A stretch of DNA of 64,000 nt from Siphonodentalium dalli. Taxonomy: Eukaryota > Mollusca > Scaphopoda > Gadilida > Siphonodentaliidae. Position 1 is the first letter of the stretch, and each line of letters begins with the position of its first letter. Both the position numbers and the translations under genes were made by a program. Below, piece by piece: positions 11,610 to 23,379 of this stretch. Below the pieces are notes generated by a model, which saw nothing but the letters and a program-made list of their open reading frames with translations, was not told the origin of the DNA and made no database searches. Location of the stretch: positions 135,477,129-135,541,128 of the forward strand of contig CP136064.1 of NCBI GenBank assembly GCA_032622095.1, given 5' to 3'.

Positions 11610-11822
11610 ACTGGACTGACAGCGCTCGTCGTGAGAAGTCGCACAAAGAATTCTCTCCCGACTCCAGCTGAACAAAGCAATCTCGTCTCTACGACACCAC
11701 CTGCTTAATTAGCTCTGCGCCGGACACCTCACAGTGGACAATAGGACCAATTATCTTGCTCTGCGCCGGACACCTCACAGTGGACAATAGGACAATTATC
11801 TTGCTTCGATACGGCTATACCT
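11610..11822. other. Internal segment B between the direct repeats
   Basis: This 213-base non-coding block contains a 51-base tandem duplication (CTCTGCGCCGGACACCTCAC at about 11714 and 11759). It ends ...GGCTATACCT, where a LINE has inserted. The same block, continuous with segment C, is present at 27541-27752. It is not protein-coding as far as I can see. Confidence 0.6.
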
Positions 11823-14800
11823 AACACGGAATTGTTTATTAGCAAAGTCAACATCTAAGTTGCAACATGCCATACAACGTATTTACACAACATTATACAA
11901 ACAATACACAACATACATATACATCAATAAATGAGTTCATCATATTATATGATATTGATAATAAATACAAATAATGCTAATACATTTGGGAATATGTTTT
12001 CTGAAATGGTTTAATTCATATAATATTTACATTATATATAATATAATGTAATACTTGCTTCATGGTAACTTTATAAACGCTAATTTTAAGAAAATGCTCA
12101 CTCTTTTCAATATACTTATGTTAAGCAGTGACAGCAGTCTGTAGAATTTATTTCTGTTAGGGTTTTCCCAGTAATACTTCGGTATATAGGTTTCTCGCAG
12201 ATCGTTAAGTTCAGTACACAAAATAACAAAATGGTATTCATCACATACATTTTCGCCACATAACGGGCATTTCGTGTCTTTACATGTACTTTTATTCCAT
12301 CTGCATTGCTCTATCGGTAGTCTGTGATTGGCTGTTCTAAATTTCAGTAAATACGTAGCTAGATGAGATGGCATATATACTAAGTATCGGCTCAATCTGA
12401 CAGAATCCTTTATGTTTCGATAAAATATGGCACGGCTTGAAATAGACATATTTAGCATGCCGAAGAGGCAGCATGTGTGTTGCTCTATTAATTTCGCTTT
12501 CATGTGTTTCATGTGTTTCATGTCTTGCTTAGTGGTGACTGATTCTGCCACGCACTTTCCATATTTACTTCTCGCAGAGTTTCTTTGATAAACGAAATCC
12601 ATTTAATCTTGTTTTGTAGTATGGCATCACCATCATTGAGATATCTGAGTAGAAGGAATACATTTTTAGCTAATTCTGATCCTTCGTGCGATACTAGTTT
12701 TGACCAATATGATATGGCTCGGCACTTAATTTCGATCATTACGGGGTATCTTCCCAATTCTGCATATACCATGTAGTTTGGTGTGCTAGACTTCATTGTT
12801 GTGATAATTTTGCAGAATTTAAGATGTATGGTCTCCAAAATTTGAGTTTTCTCGAAACACCAAACTTCACCACCATACAGCATAATCGGCATAATCATAG
12901 AGTCAAACAATTTAAACATAATATCTAGAGGCAGCTGCAGCTTTCTTGTTCTATTCAAAAGGCCATACATGGCTCTCGTTGCTGTATTCTGGGTCTGTTT
13001 AATCGATTGACAGAATCTACCATTGTAAAAGAATTTAATACCGAGGTATTTAAATTCTTTTAGAATTTGTATTTCTTGGCCCCGATAAGTGAATATTGGT
13101 AAGTTCTTTGACAATTTGTTAGTAAAAATTACCATTTTCGTTTTAACTGTATTTACTTGGAGGTTCCATGCCTCGGCATAATCTTCGAATGCTGAAAGTG
13201 CACGATGCATATTGTCCTCCGAGTCTGAGAGGATCACGGTATCGTCTGCGTATAATAAACACAATATATTTATAAAACATCCAATATGTTCAAAATATTT
13301 CTCATCAAAATAGTTCAAGTTTGAGATTGCGCAGTCGCTCAGAAAACTTTGTATATCATTCACAAACAAAGAAAATAAAAGAGGTGACATTGGTTCACCT
13401 TGAAATAAGCCAATCTGGCTAATAAAGAAGTCTGATTGCGAATTATTGTTTTTCACACATAATTTTATATTGTCGTACATGCTTCGTATTACCTGTAGTA
13501 TCTTACCGTTTATATCTGCTTGCATAAGTTTCAACCATAGATCATCTCTCCATACAGTATCAAATGCTTTGCGGAAGTCAATAAAAGTACAAAATATCTT
13601 TCTTCCGCTCTGCAGGTATACGTTTATTAGAGCATGTAGAATAAATATATTATCTATTGTTGAGTGACCCTTACGAAAACCTGTCTGAATTTTATTTATC
13701 AGGTCATTGTCTTCTGCAAATGACGATATTCGATTATTAATAACGGATGTAAAAAGTTTAGCAAAACAACTTAGAAGGGTGATTCCTCTATATGATTCCG
13801 GTAAATTTGGGTCCCCGGATCCTTTGAGGATGGGTTTTATCATCCCAACAGCCCATTGTTTTGGAAAATGCCCACTACTCAAAATGAGATTAAAAAAGCG
13901 GACATAAATGCTCATCATTTCACCAAACGATTCTTTGATATATTCGTTCAATATTTGATCCGCCCCTACTGCCTTGCCGTTCTTGAGCTTGCATGCTTAC
14001 GGCACTAACAATCTCTTCTTGTGTTATAGGTCTATTTAGATGCGACTCGTAATGTTTGTTGAAGTCCATATTTACATAGTCAGAAACATTCGATTCATCA
14101 TTACAGTCGTTTAGGTTTAAATCTTTAAAGTACTCCTCGAATTGTTCTATTGTGACGTTTCCTCTGCATTTTTTTGGCTGGTTGTCGGAACACATTTTGT
14201 CAAGTCTGTCCCAGAATGACTTACCTGAATACTTAGATGCATCTCGAAGTTCTGAAACCTGCTTTACTCTCATTTCTTTATTTTTTCTATCCATAACCCC
14301 TCTATACTTCACGCAAGATTGTTTCATTTTATCCTTATCTATAATAGATTTTGTTATATTGTACTCGCGCTTTGAACGGTTGAATTGATTTCTCAGTGTC
14401 CGACACTCCCTATCGAACCAGGCTTTGTCTTTGCGCATATAATCCCGCGTTTTGTTTTGGGGTTTATAAGTTCCCAGTGTACGATCGGCCGCCGTTTTTA
14501 TTGTTCTCGTTATGTGTCCACATATATCATCAATATTTGTTTGGGATAAACAACTGTTTTTTTCCAAATCATTAAGTTCACCAACAATAAGCTTAATGTC
14601 GTCGCAATTAATATTTCTGGATAACATTCTCCCTGTCTGTGGGTCCCATCGTTTCGTTTTTATCATTTGTTCACCAACAGTGGGGTTCTCGTTGGTGAAA
14701 TTATTTGGTATATATCGATTAGGGAAATCAAATTTTAACACCAAGTCTATAGCTCCATGTATATCGGAGAATAAAGAACAGTGATCATGTATTTTGAAGT

Positions 14801-15133
14801 TTTTGATCTTGCTCAAAAGGCGTTTCGTTCCTAGTGCATAATCGATTACTGTGCGATCAGATGACGTAAATTTTCCGTATTTATCCTCACCGAACCTCCC
14901 ATTGGCGATGAATAATTTCATAAATCTACATAAACTCAAAAGTTTATAACCATAGGAGTTCACCTTACCTTTATCTTGAGATATTCGATTTGGGACATGA
15001 AATGTCTTATCAAAATCATCATCATTACATTCATCATCTATACACGACAAAAATTCATTAACCGTGTTACAAACATTTGTATTTTCAAAAATATGGTATA
15101 TGTCCCCCCCTGTCATGGTTGGGGCCAACGTCA
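11823..15133 (-). pseudogene. 5'-truncated APE-type LINE ORF2 (endonuclease-RT) with two frameshifts
   Basis: On the minus strand three frames join end to end. 15133-13920 holds the C-terminal part of the endonuclease (SSDRTVIDYALGT, SLFSDIHGAI) and the linker. 13951-12518 holds the reverse transcriptase, with the fingers block GMIKPILKG, FIDFRKAFDTVW and the catalytic YADD at 13241-13252. 12602-12060 holds the C-terminal zinc-knuckle block CPLCGENVCDEYH. Frames break near 13.99 kb (the conserved KAVGADQ block resumes in the next frame) and near 12.55 kb, so the copy is dead. The 5' part of the endonuclease is missing. Boundaries come from the empty site at 27.75 kb. The 3' end lies at 11823 with no poly(A). 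Confidence 0.85.
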
Positions 15134-15226
15134 CTGGTTACCCGTGTTATTCGGCGACCCGCTGATAAGTATTTATCATATAAATACTTTTTCTAAAAAC
15201 CTTAAACCAACTCGACGTGCGATTTC
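15134..15226. other. Internal segment C between the direct repeats
   Basis: This continuation of segment B resumes at CTGGTTACCCGTGTTATTCGG after the LINE. It matches 27752-27845, where B and C are uninterrupted. Removing the LINE leaves B plus C (about 305 bases) between the direct repeats A and A'. Confidence 0.7.
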
Positions 15227-15880
15227 CCTACTATATGCAGCAAGTCCCTGGATATGCAGCAAGTCCCTGGTAAACGCAGCAAGTCCCTGGTAAATGCAGC
15301 AAGTCCCTCACACCTAGGGTGGATTAGTGGAGTTGTTGATGAGTTTAATCAGTGTTTTATTATCCATTTGATTTATGGGACGTTCTTTATCCCTTTATAA
15401 TTATTTAAGATGTGTATTTGTAGATTTTTATATATAAAATAAAATAGTTTTTCTAAGTTTTATTAAGTTGCTATTTCTTTTATTCTACTTACTATTTAAT
15501 ATAATTTAATTAATATGATTTATATTTTTTTTAAATATTCCTGTTTTCACTGCGTAAATCACTGAACATGTGTTTGTTTTTGTAGGACAAAGGAACTTTC
15601 TGGGAGTTTCTCCTTTGAAGCTCATTTGAAGATTTGTTTGTTTTCACTGCGTAAACACATGTCGGTGATTAATTATCACTGAACAGGTGTTTGTTTTTGT
15701 AGGACAAAGGAACTTTCTGGGAGTTTCACCTTTGAAGCTCATTTGAAGATTTGTTTGTTTTCTTAACCAGACTGAATAATTATCAACCAGTGTTATTTCA
15801 AGATTCAGCTCACGTCTGAGATGGCATGTTGTGTATTTAATCAAATGTATATAAGCTGCAACTAAGATTTCAGAAATCAT
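15227..15880. repeat. Long direct repeat A' (right copy), LTR-like
   Basis: Second copy of the block at 10939-11609 in the same orientation, with the same four GCAGCAAGTCCCT units and the same end CAGAAATCAT. It differs mainly by loss of about 17 bases after GGGACGTTC (about 15380) and a few substitutions. The two copies are therefore close in age, as expected for terminal repeats of one insertion. Confidence 0.7.
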
Positions 15881-16677
15881 TTCACCCAAACCCTTGGGTG
15901 TTTATTTCACACCACTTTCTGGGATAACCTGTGTGTCGACTGAGAACATGCGTGCCAATTGAGGAGAACACGCGAAGGATTTGTGTAAATGTTAGCCCAA
16001 ACGACATTTCGAAGTAACGACTGCTTTGTTGTTTATTTCGAGGAATAATACCGCATCATATGAATTCAGCCCAAATATATTGACAGGTGTCAAGGGTCTA
16101 ACTCTATACTGAGCAATAAAAAACTAATATAATAAATACCGAGTATATTTAATTTTAACGCCAATGGGTCGTTTATGTGCGTTTAAGAGTGTATTTATGC
16201 TTAAAGCAAAGTGAAATAACGATCTTAAAATGAATTGGCCGGTATATTTTATTAGTTATCAGGGTTACCAGGGTCGTAGTTGCATAAATTACAATATATT
16301 TTTATGCTAAGATAATTGCGTGGTAATTTGTTAGTTAATGGATTGATCGGTGATCATGTTAACACAAATCCCATATATGGACATTCCAAATATGGCAGGT
16401 GACTTGCGCATGCGCAAAACAGATACAATGGTCTAATTCGCGGAGGCGATGTGCATTTTAATTCTTTCATTACGACTGTTTTGGCGTCCTAATCTATTAA
16501 AATATTCTTCTATATCTTGGAAGGTGTTCTGGAAGGATTATTTCAATATGTGTATATCGGATTAACCTTCCAAAAAGATGAGTTTGACGCCTGTATTTCT
16601 TGGCATGAATATTAACGAGCGCTCGTCTGCAAGTAGGTCATCTGGATTCGGAATTGGCGTGTTTTTGTGAAAATGTC
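15881..16677. other. Non-coding, no feature recognised
   Basis: AT-rich sequence without a plausible reading frame. It starts with a short hairpin, CACCCAAACCCTTGGGTG (about 15884-15901). It is not related to the sequence that follows copy 2 of the dispersed repeat at 18922, so I see no target-site symmetry around the A-A' structure. Confidence 0.3.
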
Positions 16678-17229
16678 AAATTCAATTTCTTCCATCTAAA
16701 ACATAATTACGCGCTGGACTCGGTCATTTTAGGAACATATATGTATCACACGCACATACACCAAGTCTCAGCCTAAAAGTTTGAAAAATGACAGTTTTAT
16801 CGACATAAATCTATGTTAATGGTAAATTCCATGTTAAATTTTATCATTGAAAAAAATTCATTTCTTCCATCTAAAACATAATTGCGTGCTGTACTCTGTC
16901 ATTTTACGAATATGTAGCTATCCCACCAACACACTCCAAGTCTCAGCTTAAAATTTTGAAAAATGACAGTTTTATCGACATAAATCAATTTTAATGCCAA
17001 TAATGGCAAATGGAGAGTTAAATAAATTTTAGGCCAATTAGGGCCCTGCGAATGTTTTCTGACCTGTTCTATATTGGTCACTAGAGTTCATATTTGACCG
17101 GTTACACCTGATAATTATGCGACAGTATAGTCGCGTTACTTTATAGGTCAACATTGGTCATTATCACCGGACAAATTTATTTTGGTCTATCGTATCAACC
17201 CCTATTTTCTCCCGCGCGTAGCCTGACTA

Positions 17230-17563
17230 CCGCTATTCTCAAAGTAATTGACCAGAAAAACGGGGTGATACCCCGGTCATGACCACGGTGATAAACGGTA
17301 ATAAACGGTAGCTGTATCGAGGCGGTTATGGCAGTGGAATTACGGTATTGGGCGATGATACCGCGGTCTTTTAGCGGGCACCGCATTAATTTTTTTGAAT
17401 ACCGCAGTGATTTTCATGGAACACTTTGAGGGGAGGTATTTACTCCCACATACGTTAACAAGCGGTATCAGTACCGCGGTATTGGAGGATACCGCGGTAT
17501 AGTACCGCAGTATTAACGGGGTGACACCACGTTGCTGGTGGTCAATTACTTTAAGTATAGCGG
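17230..17563. mobile_element. 334-bp TA-flanked MITE
   Basis: The element starts CCGCTATTCTCAAAGTAATT and ends in the near-complement (AATTACTTTAAGTATAGCGG). It is flanked by TA at 17228-17229 and 17564-17565. Copy 1 of the surrounding repeat (about 9490) has the uninterrupted site GACTAAGTGTC with a single TA, which proves insertion with TA duplication. The interior is full of short GCGGTA / TACCGC motifs and has no coding potential. The inverted ends share AAAGTAATTGACCA with the palindromic MITE at 10.4 and 18.4 kb. Confidence 0.9.
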
Positions 17564-18349
17564 TAAGTGTCAACATTGGTCATTATCGCTCCACTAATTT
17601 GTATCGTTTCATCGGTATGAATTCCATATCCAATTATCCACATATAACCAACCCAACCTCTAATCCCGGTCCAATTTATTTATTTCTTTCATCGGTATAT
17701 TCACGTAACGTAATATTTTATCACGTGATATTTGTACTTATATGTCTATGGTATTACTATAGTATACTGTATACGTATATCAATTGCTATTCCTATCTAT
17801 ATAATCCTGGTGCCATCTATAGAGATAGATAATTTCAGACTCGGTACAAACCACTTTTTCTCCGAGTCCATATAACCAATTTAACCCAACATCTTATAGA
17901 TGACTATTCTGGCACTATATAGAGATGTCAGACTAAGAGTCTGACACCCCCCTATTTTATAGCCATGTTGCAACAGTAGAGTTCAGATGCATATTATGTC
18001 AACATCGGTCGTTATCGCTCTACAAATTTATATCGGTTCAACCCTTAGTTCCCTGTATCGCCCACCCCTCCCTCAGTTTATTTTTTCAGTTGTATTATAG
18101 TCTCATTACGTACACATTTTATCTTTTCTAACTTTTGCTTCAACGCGTTGAGTTCCGCTGCAGACAATATAAAACTGACAACATTTTGAAATGTAAGCAG
18201 GCTTCAAACTCATCTTATCCAAGAAAAACTCTGGTTACATAAGAAATTTGTGTATAAGGTGTACGCGCATTTGTCGCGTTAAAAACAAAAGGTCCCAAGT
18301 CAAGGTCCAAATCCCCAACACACTGATGTGAGGTTTAACTCCATCTACA

Positions 18350-18824
18350 TACAGTAATGTCCAAAGTAATTGATCACTTAACCACAGCAAAATAATGGGT
18401 ATTTTTTCATGATTTTAAATCCTGAAAAATTACCCATAATTATGCTGTGGTTAAGTGGTCAATTACTTTGGGCATTACTGTAACCAATATAAGGATTTGA
18501 GGTGTAATAATAACTCAATCCTCATACAGTAATGTCCAAAGTAATCGACCACTTAACCACAGCATAATTATTGGTAATTTGTCAGGATTTTAAATGCTGA
18601 AAAAATACCCATAATTCTGCTGTGGTTAAGTGGTCAATTACTTTGGGCATTACTGTAACCAATATAAGGATTTGAGGTGTAATGATAACTCAATCCTCAT
18701 ACAGTAATGTACAAAGTAATTGACCACAGCTGAATAATGGGTAATATGTCAGGATTTTAAATGCTGAAAAATTATCAATAATTCTGATGTGGTTAAGTGG
18801 TCAATTACTTTGGGCATTACTGTA
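18350..18824. mobile_element. Second three-unit palindromic MITE array
   Basis: Elements at 18352-18480 and 18527-18655 are 129 bases each. One at 18702-18822 has lost about 8 bases from its left arm. All are flanked by TA and separated by the same ~46-base spacer as in the array at 10361-10843. The array was duplicated together with the host repeat. Confidence 0.85.
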
Positions 18825-18921
18825 ACCAATATAAGGATGTGAGGTTTAATGAGAACTCCATCCACATAACTAATAAATATGTGTGAAAATTAAAAAAAAA
18901 CAAAATAAATTCCATGATGGC

Positions 18922-21500
18922 GTCCAATATGGACTGCCTAATTCTGCTCCAAAACATGTTTATTGAATATATGGTTGTTTATTGGGGGAAACTGATTATT
19001 TCAATGATATTTTCATTAACTGCATGGGATCCAAAACCCGACTTACGGGAGCTCGCTTCGTGCACGACTGTATCTTAAGCATATGTGCATATTTAATGAG
19101 CCAACAATTGGAATCCAAATAGAGAAGATTGGCACGTCGACCCTGCGCATAGACATCATTGATGATCTCTATGGGAATCAAAATTGACATTTAATAGACA
19201 ATTTCGATTAACCGCAATAACTTAAGGAATCTCTAATTATGATTAAGCCCAATGAGAATGCAATAAGACATTTCTTATTACCCTTAACCGCAATTACTTC
19301 CCATTGCACTTTAGCACAATTAATATCTCTCCCCCCCCCCAACAGCTTATCAATACCACTCAGGACAGTGGGTGTTTTTCCTCAATTAATTGAATTTCTT
19401 GTTAGTGACCATAAATCTATACCTTCGGTTTTGCCGAATAACCGAACAAATGTTGTCAACTGTTTCCACGTTTATTCTCACTTATACCGTGTTTATATCC
19501 GTTTTATCCTATTTGTTGTTGTGTATTGCATTACTTTGATAAAGTCTGCGCTTGTGTTATTCTCACAAAAGGTAATGCGTATTTACATTTCACAATTCCG
19601 CCTTACAGTCTGCGAGTGCGACGGAAAAAATTTCCACATGTCCGAGCGCCATTGGCATTGATTCCTTAAATACGAGACTATTTAATCGAATGAGGTCAAA
19701 TATTCGCATATAACTTGACTCATATGTTATTCTGCACAATTCTGGCCAGTGCCGACTTTCATTTCGCATTACTTTCGTTTTTATCGAAATATAACCGTTT
19801 TCTATGGAGATTCCCATGTAAATTTGTTCAACCAAAAAAATTCATAGTTTTGCCAATTTCAAGCTAGTTTAATACTTTATAGCATGGTCAGGGCATAATC
19901 TGGCCTATCGAGTGATGGTAGACGTTCCTTCAGTGTGCACAACAAATATTTGGTTCCAACGAAGCAGGCTAAAATCCTGAAATTTGTCAATTGACTTTGA
20001 GTGTGAAGAAAATATTCATTTAAACTTCCAAAATTGGTTGAAATATGCTCAACAACATTCAGTTGAATGGTGACATTATTTATAGTCACCGACTAACTTC
20101 CACGATGAATAAAATTAGTTTTTATTGATGACAATTATGTCGCGAGTCATAAAAATGTTAATTTTCTGAAGAAAAAAAATTCATTGTTTCGCCAATTTCA
20201 AGCTAGTATTGAGCATGGTCAGGCCATTACATATAATGATTAAGATTGCTAAAGAACTGAAATAATGAAATGGGAAACTTTTACTGACATCTGGTAAGGA
20301 TTGAGGAGCAGATGCTAGAGGCCCCCACCCCCACCCCCATGGAAGACGGAATACCACTTAACACAGAAGTTGGAATACGGAATACCATATGGAATACATA
20401 AAAATATATGAAAACTTCATTTTTTGGAAGGTCGGCGTACGAATACCGGTATTTTTGGAATACCGAATACCTCCTAACAGAGGGGCCGGAAATACCGCGT
20501 ACCTCATAACAGGGCATGGAATACGGCATACGAAAAAGGGGGGTGGGGGCCTCATGCTATGGAGCCTCCGAGCCTCCCAATATATTGTCTGCTCCACATC
20601 TCAATAGAATTCAACAACATTCAGTTGAATGGTGACATTATTTATAGTCACCGACTAACTTCCACGATGAATCAAATTTGTTTTTATTGGTGACAATTTA
20701 TGTCGCGAATCATAAAAATGTAAATTTTCTGAAGAAAACAAATTCATTGGTTTGCGAATTTCAAGCTAGTTTATAGCGAACATGGGAACCAAGGTACAAT
20801 TTATGCCATTTAGGCACACTTCAGAGTGAAATCTGGGCTTATATTTCGGCGAGAATCCAAATCTAGATTCTCGCAAATTACCCTGGATTCTCATGAAAAA
20901 GTATATATGGATTCTCGCAAAATCAGATGAAATATATGCCCTAGTGGAAATATAGCAAATCGTTTAATGCTTTAGAATTTTTTTTTTCGGAGATTTATAT
21001 ATATGTTTAAAGACATATTATGGAATTTGTCGGGAGCGAGAAATTGATAAGTTAGTGCTCAGGCACTTTTCCAACGTGGGGAATGTTATCATTCTACTAA
21101 CATCACTGAAAATTTCCAAAAAGATCTACCACACCACTTCATATAGAACATCGTCTGAACTACTCCAAATTGTAAATATTTACATCTCGATTCGGGGCGC
21201 AACTATCGGCTGTAATTAAACAAAAATCATTTTGCCATCGAGAGTCATTGCATTTAACTAATATATAAGAATGACGTTGTGTAACATCCATTTGGATTAA
21301 TATTCGTAACAAATAACTACTTTGAGAAAGATTATTCTTAATTTCTATTTATTTGATCACTCTGCCCGGTGTCTGCCGGAGTGTTTCACATCACTTTAAT
21401 CAAGGAAGACTATTAAGAAAAACTGCATTTCAAGATCACCAAACAACTTTCCTTTTTAGGGCCACCACATCTTCCAAATATGTACTTCTTCCATTTTGCT
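18922..21500. other. Non-coding region with a 170-bp dispersed duplication
   Basis: No gene recognised. A block of about 170 bases (AACATTCAGTTGAATGGTGA ... TTTCAAGCTAGT) occurs at about 20052-20215 and again at about 20613-20770. A partial relative lies at about 19815-19890. Between the two, 20330-20540 contains repeated GGAATAC(C/G) words. The rest is AT-rich and featureless. Confidence 0.45.
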
Positions 21501-21507
21501 ATCAAAG

Positions 21508-22020
21508 ACCGAAAAATGTCGTTAAACTAGAGATCCAAATACCCCCTAAGGGCCCCTCTATCTTGAGATATTAAAGACCGAAAAATGTCGTTAAACTATA
21601 AAGACCGAAAAATGTCGTTAAACTTGAGATCCAAATACCGCCTATATCTTGAGATATTATAAAGACCGAAAAATGTCATTAAACTATTAATTGTTGTTGC
21701 TGTTGTTTATTAGGGTTTATCGTCATTCTAGCCGCTAGGCCACACACGACGTTGTCAATTTTACGGGTGGAGGAAAGACCACGCAGAGGCTCAATTTCAC
21801 CGGGAAGTTGTTCCACTGCGTGTAGAAACCATGGACCCCCGGAAAGCAATTGACAAACTTGCCCAGATACACGATTCCGGTCACCCTCCCTATGGTGGGG
21901 TTAGAACCAGCTTCGTCAGCGCTGGACGGCCTGGGACGACGTAAATTCACCTGGCACTCTACCGACTGGACCACCGGGGGCCCCTATTAAACTGTTAAAG
22001 ACCGAAAATGTCGTTAAATT
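21508..22020. repeat. Short repeat GACCGAAAAATGTCGTT (interrupted by a SINE)
   Basis: The word GACCGAAAAATGTCGTT, usually followed by AAAC, recurs at about 21509, 21576, 21604 and 21665 (one base changed), and as a variant at about 22001. The SINE at 21691-21983 has inserted between the last two copies. A decayed relative, AAAGAACGAAATATGTCGTT, sits near 23454, at the far end of the satellite array. Confidence 0.6.
21691..21983 (-). mobile_element. tRNA-derived SINE with 7-bp target duplication
   Basis: Flanked by CTATTAA at 21684-21690 and 21984-21990. On the minus strand the head has an A box TGGTCCAGTCGG (complement of 21962-21973) and a B box GGTTCTAACCCC ending near 21897, spaced about 54 bases apart as in a tRNA. 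The 3' end reads ATGACGATAAACCCTAATAA followed by a CAA-rich tail. It would be transcribed by RNA polymerase III and mobilised by a LINE. It is complete by these criteria and is a different family from the SINE at 7.7-9.2 kb. Confidence 0.88.
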
Positions 22021-22139
22021 GTAAAGTTTGAGCTATTGCCATGGCTTTGTCGTCCGTGTGTATGTGTGTACGTAAGGCGTCAACAATGCAGGCTACAGGT
22101 CGTACCTTTGGTCGGATCATTATGAAATTTGTCATAGCT

Positions 22140-23345
22140 GTTGACATCAACATTTAGACCAGATTATTAATTTTGGGATCATTCGGAAAAAAAACATGGC
22201 CGCCAGTGGCCATCTTGGATTTCAAAATTCAATCCATTAGCACGGGCTACAGTTCGTAATGTTTGTCTGATCATCATGAAATTTGTCAAGAATGTTAATA
22301 ATGACATGTAGATGGGAACGAGTCCTTTTGGGGTCATTCGGCCAAAAAACATGGCCGCAGCAGCCATTTTGGATTTTAGTCTTTATATGACTAAATCTTT
22401 AGCACGGGCTACAGGTCTTAACTTTAGTCTGATCATCATAAAATTTGTCATGGCTGTTAAAATTGGAATGTAGATGGGAACGAGTCATTTTGGGGTCATT
22501 CGGACAAAAAACATGGCCGCCAGTGGCCATCTTGGATTTCAAAATTTAATCCATTAGCACGGGCCACAGGTCGTACTGTTTGTCTGATCATCATGAAATT
22601 TGTCATGGATGATAATATTGACATGTAGATGGGAACGAGTAATTTTGGGGTTATTCGGCCAAAAAACATGGCCGCCAGCAGCCATCTTGGATTTTACTCT
22701 TTGTATGACTAAATTCTTTAGCACGGGCTACAGGTCGTACTTTCAGTCTGATCATCATAAAAATTGTCAAGAATGTTAATAATGACATGCAGATGGGAAC
22801 GAGTCATTTTGGGATGATTTGACCCAAAAACATGGCCGCCAGCAGCCATCTTGGATTTTACTCTTTGTATGACTAAATTCTTTAGCACGGGCTACAGGTC
22901 GTACTTTCAGTCTGATCATCATAAAATTTGTCAAGAATGTTAATAATGACATGTAGATGGGAACGAGTCATTTTGGGATCATTTGACCCAAAAACATGGC
23001 CGCCAGCAGCCATCTTGGATTTTAATCTTTGTATGACTAAATTCTTTATCACAGGCTACAGGTCGTACTTTTAGTCTGATCATCATAAAATTTGTCAAGA
23101 ATGTTAATAATGACATGTAGATGGGAACGAGTCATTTTGGGGTCATTCGGCCAAAAAACATGGCTGCCAGCAGCCATCTTGGATTTTACTCTTTGTATGA
23201 CTAAATCATTTAGCACGGGCTACAGGTCGTACCTTTAGTCTGATCATCATGAATTTTTTCATGGCTGTTGAAATTGGAATGTAGATGAGAATGAGTCATT
23301 TTGGGGACATTCCGACAAAAAAACATGGCTGCCAGCGGCCATCTT
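22140..23345. repeat. ~163-bp satellite array 1 (about eight units)
   Basis: Units are spaced 154-166 bases apart, with ATGGC(C/T)GCC... cores at about 22196, 22350, 22513, 22668, 22831, 22996, 23159 and 23325. Each has GATGGGAACGAGTCATTTTG, an ACATGGCCGCCAGCGGCCAT-type palindromic core, CATCTTGGATTT and GGCTACAGGTCGTAC. Orientation is opposite to array 2 at 33.4-36.4 kb. Confidence 0.9.
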
Positions 23346-23379
23346 GGATTTCCAAATTCAATTCTAAATCTTTCCATTC

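Larger units (their letters stand above)
16678..18921. repeat. Dispersed repeat, copy 2 (with nested MITE)
   Basis: Same repeat and orientation as 7408-10935, from the duplicated AATTCAATTTCTTCCATC block through the palindromic-MITE array to AAATAAATTCCATG. It lacks the SINE/ORF1 insertion of copy 1, so it shows that empty site. It carries a 334-base MITE at 17230-17563 that copy 1 lacks. The two copies thus date each other's insertions. Confidence 0.8.

Noticed and set aside
19239-19661. 140-codon plus-strand frame
   Set aside because: No recognisable motif; composition matches surrounding AT-rich non-coding DNA.
20320-20560. Possible short inverted-repeat element with GGAATAC words
   Set aside because: Words are short and irregular, with no defined ends or target duplication.
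22140-23345. Possible CRISPR-like array
   Set aside because: Unit length (~163 bases), absence of short repeats with variable spacers, and eukaryotic context; it is a satellite.
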